Of a DNA stretch of 19,066 nucleotides, positions 14,364-19,066 are shown one piece after another. Where the stretch lies: assembly GCA_009995705.1 (NCBI GenBank), contig JAADBR010000078.1, positions 1 to 19,066 of the forward strand, in the 5' to 3' direction. This DNA is from Microcystis aeruginosa W13-11 (GTDB lineage: Bacteria > Cyanobacteriota > Cyanobacteriia > Cyanobacteriales > Microcystaceae). Both the position numbers and the translations under genes were made by a program. Every line of letters starts with the position of its first letter. The first letter of the stretch is position 1. Under the pieces are notes generated by a model. The model was not told where the DNA came from. It ran no database searches and was given only the letters and a program-made list of their open reading frames with translations.

Positions 14364-14939
14364 ATGGCTAAATCCAAAAAACACAATCTGCAATGGATTA
14401 AAGAAACCCTCGACTTAAATCCAGATCATAACTGGAAATCTAGTCCGGGTAACAGTATTTTTGTAGCTGGTCGCGGTGCAGTGCGCTTTGAAGTTCCTCA
14501 AGATTGGCATTTTGAACCCGATGATAATTCCTTTCGTTTTTTGGATAGAAAACCCCCCGATGATGATTGTCGTTTAGAGGTTTCCTATAATTTACTTCCC
14601 CCCGGAGATTGGAAAGAATTACCCCTAAAAGGAATGGTCAAAAAATTAGCTCGTGAAGATAGCCGCAATCCTCACGAAATCGGCGAAGTTATCCAAGAAA
14701 AACGCCAAACTGTCCGCATTGTTTGGGTGCAAATTCAATTCATCGATCCCCAAGAAAATCGGCCAGCTTATTCGCGCATTGCCGTGGGTATTGGTTCTGG
14801 AGTTCAATGTTTAATTACTATGGATTATTGGGTCGATGATGCGGACAAATTCACCCCCGTCTGGGATACGGTTATCTCCTCCCTGGTGTTAGGTTTATAC
14901 ATTCGTGATCCCCGCAGCGGTTTAGCTTTCCCCGACTAA
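14364..14939 (+). CDS. Conserved hypothetical protein, 191 residues
   Basis: I do not recognise the family with confidence. The protein is soluble, without signal peptide or membrane segments, and rich in acidic and tryptophan residues. The layout (VRFEVPQDWHFEP at about 41-53, then a strand-rich body with RIVWVQIQFID and YSRIAVGIGSGVQCLITMDYW, ending in VWDTVISSLVLG) resembles the Mog1/PsbP-like DUF1795 architecture, in which such a terminal helix follows a sheet. That is a fold guess only. The start is supported by AGGA about 9-12 nt upstream and a TATAAT promoter. Its last 18 bp overlap the 3' end of the convergent hydrolase gene, so there is no room for a separate terminator. Confidence 0.75.
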   Translation: MAKSKKHNLQWIKETLDLNPDHNWKSSPGNSIFVAGRGAVRFEVPQDWHFEPDDNSFRFLDRKPPDDDCRLEVSYNLLPPGDWKELPLKGMVKKLAREDSRNPHEIGEVIQEKRQTVRIVWVQIQFIDPQENRPAYSRIAVGIGSGVQCLITMDYWVDDADKFTPVWDTVISSLVLGLYIRDPRSGLAFPD

Positions 14940-16565
14940 AGGTAATAGCAATTTTGCAGGAAAATTTCCTTGACAAAAAACCTTAATTGTGATGACAGAA
15001 AAATCAATCGCTCGACTTGCGTGGGGATAGCTGCCAGTCCCCGCGTTGACGGGATGTGCGGGAAAGCAAGAGGCACTGAGACTCAAACGCAAGCTATGAC
15101 CTTGAGGAATAGTGATAAAAGTGGCTTGCAGGGCTATATTGAGGGGTGATTCGGGATTATTTACTCGTTTATAACCTTGAGTGATATTAAAAACTCGACC
15201 ATCGGGGGTAACTTGAGAAACCACCGCGCAGATATCGAAACTAACCGCATCTGCTTGACAATAACAATCCAGACGGGGACTACCCAAAATCGTTAAATCC
15301 TTCTCTAGGGGGGGAGAAGTGTAGGTAATCACATCACTGCGACAGTCTAGCATGGTGCGGTCGAATATTCCCCCCGGTAGGGCGCTATGACCTCCTAAAG
15401 ATGGGACCGGTCGCCAAGGATCGTGAACGATGGTATCCTCGATCGCAGGTTCTAATAAAATTGCGCTTAATTTCCCCTCATCCTCACGCAGATTGGCTAA
15501 ACCCTGACTAGCAAGATAATAAATTTGCTGATTTTCTCTGGGAAACTTTTCCAGATATCGCCATTGATTAGACCCCATTTGAAATAGATACAGAGAAGGA
15601 TTTTTTAATAACTCCGTTTCCTGACCTTTTAAGAAATAATCAAACCATTGCAGCTGCATTTTATCCACAGGACTAATTGCCTCTTGACCATAATCTATCT
15701 CTCCTACTTTTCTCCCCCAGGGTAGATGAGTCCAAGCACCAATAATTAGTCGTTGGGGATAGAGAGAACGCGCTTGCATTTCTTGGTATAAACTCAAAGT
15801 TCCCCGGAGATGAGGATCAAACCACCCCCCGATATGTAACATCGGTAAATCGATATTTTTTAAAAGGTGTTGCGGTGATAAATTTTGCCAATAGTCATCG
15901 GGAAGATAACGAGTAATCCAATCATGATAAAAAGAATCGGCAGCTAAATCCTGTAAAATTTGGGGAGAGGCAGCAACAGGATCAAAAAGGGGTAAATTTC
16001 GGGAAGCTACCCAGAGTTTTTGATAGGCAGTTTCGTCCCCTTTTAATCTAGCTGTTTCCGCCGCTAATTGTATTGCCCAAGCGAGATTATATTGTAAATT
16101 AAATGCTTCATTTTCATAGGACCAATCTCGATATAAATCGTGAGCAATCATCCCTGGGCAAATAGTTTTTAAAGCACCGTGACCATTAGCAGCCGCGTAT
16201 AATTGGGTCATTCCCTGATAGGAAAAACCATACATTCCCACCACACCCGTATTATTAGGAATAGTTAAAACCCATTCAATAGTTTCTAATCCGTCGCCAA
16301 TTTCATGGTCAAATAAATTAAAATTTCCTGTCGAGTTTCCCCGTCCCCGGACATCCTGAATTACTACAATATAACCCTGACGTGCATACCAGCTAGGATG
16401 GGCATAAACCACCGTAGAAGCAATCGTTTTTCCGTAGGGTTGTCGCATTAGTAAAATGGGAAAAGATTCTCTACTATCGGGACGATAAATATCGGCAGCT
16501 AAACTAATTCCATCTTTGGTGATCAAACTAGCTGTTTCTTTTTTTATGGGATAGGGATTAAACAT
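14922..16565 (-). CDS. CocE/NonD family alpha/beta hydrolase (peptidase S15 type)
   Basis: A 547-residue serine hydrolase of the CocE/NonD and X-Pro dipeptidyl-peptidase group. The nucleophile S115 is in GFSYQG (113-118), D250 in IGGWFDPHLRG and H280 in GAWTHLPWG, giving a complete triad. RQPYGK (41-46) and QDVRGRGNSTG (70-80) are family signatures. From about 350 onward lies the jelly-roll C-terminal domain (PPLEKDLTILGSPRLDCY, VSQVTPDGRVFNITQGYKR, LSLSASCFPAHPVN). Known members cleave acyl esters or N-terminal dipeptides; the natural substrate here is unknown. No signal peptide is seen. The start is ATG 16565, with AAAGAGA upstream on the coding strand as a possible ribosome-binding site. 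Its 3' end overlaps the convergent gene by 18 bp. Confidence 0.92.
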   Translation of the reverse strand: MFNPYPIKKETASLITKDGISLAADIYRPDSRESFPILLMRQPYGKTIASTVVYAHPSWYARQGYIVVIQDVRGRGNSTGNFNLFDHEIGDGLETIEWVLTIPNNTGVVGMYGFSYQGMTQLYAAANGHGALKTICPGMIAHDLYRDWSYENEAFNLQYNLAWAIQLAAETARLKGDETAYQKLWVASRNLPLFDPVAASPQILQDLAADSFYHDWITRYLPDDYWQNLSPQHLLKNIDLPMLHIGGWFDPHLRGTLSLYQEMQARSLYPQRLIIGAWTHLPWGRKVGEIDYGQEAISPVDKMQLQWFDYFLKGQETELLKNPSLYLFQMGSNQWRYLEKFPRENQQIYYLASQGLANLREDEGKLSAILLEPAIEDTIVHDPWRPVPSLGGHSALPGGIFDRTMLDCRSDVITYTSPPLEKDLTILGSPRLDCYCQADAVSFDICAVVSQVTPDGRVFNITQGYKRVNNPESPLNIALQATFITIPQGHSLRLSLSASCFPAHPVNAGTGSYPHASRAIDFSVITIKVFCQGNFPAKLLLPLVGES

Positions 16566-16646
16566 TATTATCTCTTTCAGATAAAAAATACTGTCAGGTG
16601 GCTCAATCGAGAAAACTTGACCAAGACCAGATAAAGCTTAACTAAA

Positions 16647-16655
16647 TGTTACAAT
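16647..16655 (+). promoter_or_regulatory. Putative extended -10 promoter of the ABC-F gene
   Basis: TGTTACAAT is an extended -10 (TGn plus TACAAT at 16650-16655), 45 bp before the ATG at 16701. No good -35 is found, as is allowed for extended -10 promoters. GGAG at 16686-16689 can serve as Shine-Dalgarno. Confidence 0.4.
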
Positions 16656-16700
16656 AAAGACGGACTGCCTCAACTGCCTAGGACTGGAGAAAAATCAGCG

Positions 16701-18395
16701 ATGCTACGACTAGAGAGAATTAGTAAGATTTACCCGACGGGAGAAGTGTTAAAAGATGTCACTTGGGAAGTAAAAACTGGCGATCGCATCGGGTTGGTGG
16801 GAGTCAATGGGGCTGGAAAATCCACCCAGCTGAAGATTATTATGGGGGAAGTGGAACCCACCGCCGGGGAGATCATCCGTTCTACCAGTCTCCATATCGG
16901 CTATCTCACCCAGGAATTTGAAGTGGATCCCCGTCGGACGGTACGCGAGGAATTTTGGACGGTGTTTCAAGAAGCGAATCAAGTCCACCATCAACTAATA
17001 GAAATTCCCCAGCAGATGGAAAAAGCTGATCCTGAAGAATTAGATCGCTTAATTCATCAATTGGATCGCTTGCAAAGACAATTTGAGGCGTTAGATGGTT
17101 ACGGGTTAGAAGCACGCATCGAGAAAATTTTACCAGAAATGGGCTTTACTATTGATGACGGCGACCGTTTGGTAAGTTCCTTTAGTGGTGGTTGGCAAAT
17201 GCGGATGAGTTTAGGCAAAATTCTCCTGCAAACTCCCGACATTTTACTCCTCGATGAACCAACTAACCATTTAGACTTAGAAACCATTGAATGGTTAGAA
17301 AAATTCCTCAAGGATTTATCCACTCCCATGGTCATAGTGTCCCACGACCGGGAATTTCTTGATCGCCTCTGTACCAAAATTGTCGAAACTGAAAGGGGGG
17401 TTTCTACCACTTATTTAGGTAATTATTCTGCCTACCTACAGCAAAAATATGAACAACAATCCGCTCAGTTAAGTACCTACGAACGTCAACAAAAAGAACT
17501 AGAAAAACAGCAAGCTTTCGTCGATCGGTTCCGGGCTAGTGCCACCCGTAGCACCCAAGCAAAAAGCCGGGAAAAACAATTAGAAAAGGTGGAAAAAATT
17601 GAAGCACCAATCGCCGATATGCGTACCTTAAAATTCCAGTTTCCTCCAGCAGTGCGTAGTGGTCGAGAAGTGGTAACGATTAAAAATCTTGTTCACATTT
17701 ACGATGATAAAATTCTCTTTTTGGGAGCAAATCTGGAAATAGAAAGAGGCAATCGAGTGGCGTTTTTAGGCCCGAATGGTGCGGGAAAATCCACGCTTTT
17801 ACGCTTAATTGTTGGGTTAGAACCCCCCACAGAAGGCTCGATCGAAATCGGTAAACATAACGTTATTCCTAGTTATTTTGAGCAGAATCAAGCGGAAGCT
17901 TTAGACCTAACTAAAACTGTTTTAAATACCATTCATGATGAAGTTCCCGATTGGAAAGATGTGGAAGTTCGCAGTCTTTTAGGAAGATTTTTATTTAGTG
18001 GGGAAACGGTATTAAAAAAAGTAGAATCTTTGAGTGGTGGCGAAAAAGCGCGTCTTGCTTTAGCCAAGATGTTACTTGCTCCCGCTAACTTATTAATTCT
18101 CGATGAACCCACTAATCACCTCGATATTCCCGCCAAGGAAATGTTAGAATCGGCTTTAAAAGTTTATGAAGGCACGGTTTTACTTGTTTCCCATGATCGC
18201 TATTTTATCTCCCAGGTAGCTAACAAAATTGTCGAGATTCGGGATGGTGAATTAATTGCCTATGCGGGAGATTATCACTATTATCTAGAAAAACTAGGCG
18301 AAGAAAAACAAAAAACCGAACAAAAACGCATTGAAGCCGAAAAAGCGGCCAAAGTTGCCACTAAACGTGCTAAACAAAAGGCCAAAAAAGGTTAG
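16701..18395 (+). CDS. ABC-F family ATP-binding protein (ribosome-associated)
   Basis: A 564-residue protein with two ABC ATPase domains and no membrane segments, so a translation factor-type ABC-F protein and not a transporter. Walker A motifs are GVNGAGKST (34-42) and GPNGAGKST (357-365). Signatures are FSGGW (161-165) and LSGGE (444-448). Walker B plus catalytic Glu are LLLDEPTNHLD (182-192, E186) and LILDEPTNHLD (465-475, E469). The long charged linker at about 241-310 (YLQQKYEQQ to EKQLEKVEKI) is the segment that reaches the tRNA and peptidyl-transferase centre in characterised ABC-F proteins. The C-terminus is a lysine-rich coil. The subfamily (EttA, Uup, YbiT or YheS type) is not resolved. 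It is followed after 49 bp by a peroxiredoxin gene on the same strand, possibly co-transcribed. Confidence 0.94.
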   Translation: MLRLERISKIYPTGEVLKDVTWEVKTGDRIGLVGVNGAGKSTQLKIIMGEVEPTAGEIIRSTSLHIGYLTQEFEVDPRRTVREEFWTVFQEANQVHHQLIEIPQQMEKADPEELDRLIHQLDRLQRQFEALDGYGLEARIEKILPEMGFTIDDGDRLVSSFSGGWQMRMSLGKILLQTPDILLLDEPTNHLDLETIEWLEKFLKDLSTPMVIVSHDREFLDRLCTKIVETERGVSTTYLGNYSAYLQQKYEQQSAQLSTYERQQKELEKQQAFVDRFRASATRSTQAKSREKQLEKVEKIEAPIADMRTLKFQFPPAVRSGREVVTIKNLVHIYDDKILFLGANLEIERGNRVAFLGPNGAGKSTLLRLIVGLEPPTEGSIEIGKHNVIPSYFEQNQAEALDLTKTVLNTIHDEVPDWKDVEVRSLLGRFLFSGETVLKKVESLSGGEKARLALAKMLLAPANLLILDEPTNHLDIPAKEMLESALKVYEGTVLLVSHDRYFISQVANKIVEIRDGELIAYAGDYHYYLEKLGEEKQKTEQKRIEAEKAAKVATKRAKQKAKKG

Positions 18396-18444
18396 AATGT
18401 AGAGTATCACCCTATCCACGATTATCTATTCATTAATTAATCTT

Positions 18445-18900
18445 ATGACAGCTATAAAAGTAGGCGATCAAGTTCCTAATTTTTCTCTCCTCTCCCAAAC
18501 AGGGACAACGGTTAATATCAGCGATTTAATCGGTAAAAAATCCCTGGTCATTTATTTCTATCCCAAAGATGACACCCCGGGTTGTACCGCAGAATCCTGC
18601 GCTTTCCGCGATAGTTACGAAGTGTTTACCGATGCAGGTGCGGAAGTTATTGGTATTAGTGCCGATAGTCCCCAATCTCATCAACAATTTGCCCAAAAAT
18701 ATAATCTTCCCTTCACCCTTTTAAGTGATAGCGATAACCAAGTGCGGAAATTATTCGGTGTTCCCGCTACCTTATTCGTCCTCCCCGGACGAGTTACCTA
18801 TATCATTGATAAAGAGGGAATCGTCAGACATATTTTTGATTCTATGTTAGATGTTAAGGCTCACGTTACCGAATCTTTGAACACGATCAAATCTTTTTAG
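18445..18900 (+). CDS. bcp: Peroxiredoxin, PrxQ/BCP type
   Basis: A 151-residue thiol peroxidase that reduces hydrogen peroxide and organic hydroperoxides, using thioredoxin as donor in characterised members. YPKDDTPGCTAESCAFRD contains the peroxidatic C47 and the resolving C52, five positions on, the PrxQ spacing. VIGISADSPQSHQQFAQKYNLPFTLLSD and the downstream FGVPATLFVLPGRVTYIIDKEG complete the AhpC/TSA fold. No transit or signal peptide is present, so it should be cytoplasmic. The length is normal. The ATG has no visible Shine-Dalgarno and the 49-bp gap to the ABC-F gene shows no promoter, which supports joint transcription. Confidence 0.93.
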   Translation: MTAIKVGDQVPNFSLLSQTGTTVNISDLIGKKSLVIYFYPKDDTPGCTAESCAFRDSYEVFTDAGAEVIGISADSPQSHQQFAQKYNLPFTLLSDSDNQVRKLFGVPATLFVLPGRVTYIIDKEGIVRHIFDSMLDVKAHVTESLNTIKSF

Positions 18901-18965
18901 GTTGATGATCACGAAAGAAATCCCGATCAGATAATTACTTGGCAAGAAATTAAAACACGAAAAAA

Positions 18966-18988
18966 GACGGGAGCTTGGTAGCCCCGTC
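18966..18988. terminator. Hairpin with T-run on the minus strand, possibly bidirectional terminator
   Basis: GACGGG (18966-18971) and GCT pair with AGC and CCCGTC (18983-18988) around a TGGT loop with one bulged A. Read on the minus strand, six T follow, a good intrinsic terminator for transcripts from the right. On the plus strand only GTTT follows, so for the peroxiredoxin gene, 65 bp upstream, it would be weak. Confidence 0.6.
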
Positions 18989-19017
18989 GTTTCAACACGG
19001 GGCGGAAAAGCGACGCG

Positions 19018-19033
19018 AGCGGATTTATCCGCT
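19018..19033. repeat. Short perfect hairpin near the right edge
   Basis: AGCGGAT (19018-19024) and ATCCGCT (19027-19033) are exact complements around two T. It lies 29 bp past the terminator-like hairpin and just before the window ends. Confidence 0.7.
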
Positions 19034-19066
19034 GTCCTAATGTCTGTCATGATGTGGGTCATTAAT

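Noticed and set aside
16780..16787. HIP1-type octamer GCGATCGC as a cyanobacterial signature
   Set aside because: I found only this one full octamer, with near matches elsewhere (e.g. 2050, 3447, 9281), so it adds little to the taxonomic argument.
18971..18985. tRNA, because AGCTTGGTAGC resembles a D-arm
   Set aside because: No anticodon arm, T-arm or acceptor stem can be placed around it. It is the loop of a terminator-like hairpin.

Overview
The window looks like a cyanobacterial chromosome segment, most probably Microcystis or a close relative. This rests on AT-rich intergenic DNA, cyanobacterial-type genes (a UPF0182 membrane protein, a GHL10-type glycosyl hydrolase-like protein, an SLBB exopolysaccharide exporter), a DUF4351 gene with a long repeat tract, small palindromic repeat elements and an IS200/IS605-type tnpB relic. 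It is an inference from gene content; no marker gene (rRNA, tRNA, photosystem) is present.

Layout. 1-448: 3' part of a DUF4351/Rpn-type gene with 15 copies of a 12-bp repeat. 598-6341: three minus-strand genes read from the right (OppC-like permease, GHL10-like protein, UPF0182 membrane protein), with a 246-bp MITE-like element inserted just upstream of the last one. 6426-7361: a 2-oxoglutarate/Fe(II) oxygenase, divergent from the permease. 7428-9626: a divergent transketolase/phosphoketolase-like TPP enzyme on the minus strand, with its own terminator. 9759-11089: a decayed IS1341-like element (tnpB only, no tnpA) carrying two frameshifts. 11113-12582: a Wza-type polysaccharide export protein, followed by a strong hairpin, a 58-residue hydrophobic protein and an aldo/keto reductase. 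13946-14294: a second, composite copy of the MITE. 14364-16565: a conserved hypothetical gene overlapping a CocE/NonD hydrolase tail to tail by 18 bp. 16701-18900: an ABC-F ribosome-associated ATPase and a PrxQ/BCP peroxiredoxin. 18966-19033: a cluster of hairpins at the right edge.

How the genes fit together. Most are single-gene housekeeping or envelope functions rather than one pathway. The wza-like, GHL10-like and UPF0182 genes are all probably envelope-related, but they are not one operon. The mobile DNA is the most instructive part. The MITE has a recognisable 8-bp target duplication and a diverged sister copy 10 kb away. The tnpB relic has a 5-bp slippage duplication and a 1-nt loss whose combined effect restores one full-length frame on paper. 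The relic sits between the transketolase-like gene and the start of the polysaccharide export gene. I see no CRISPR array, tRNA, rRNA or coherent new defence system.
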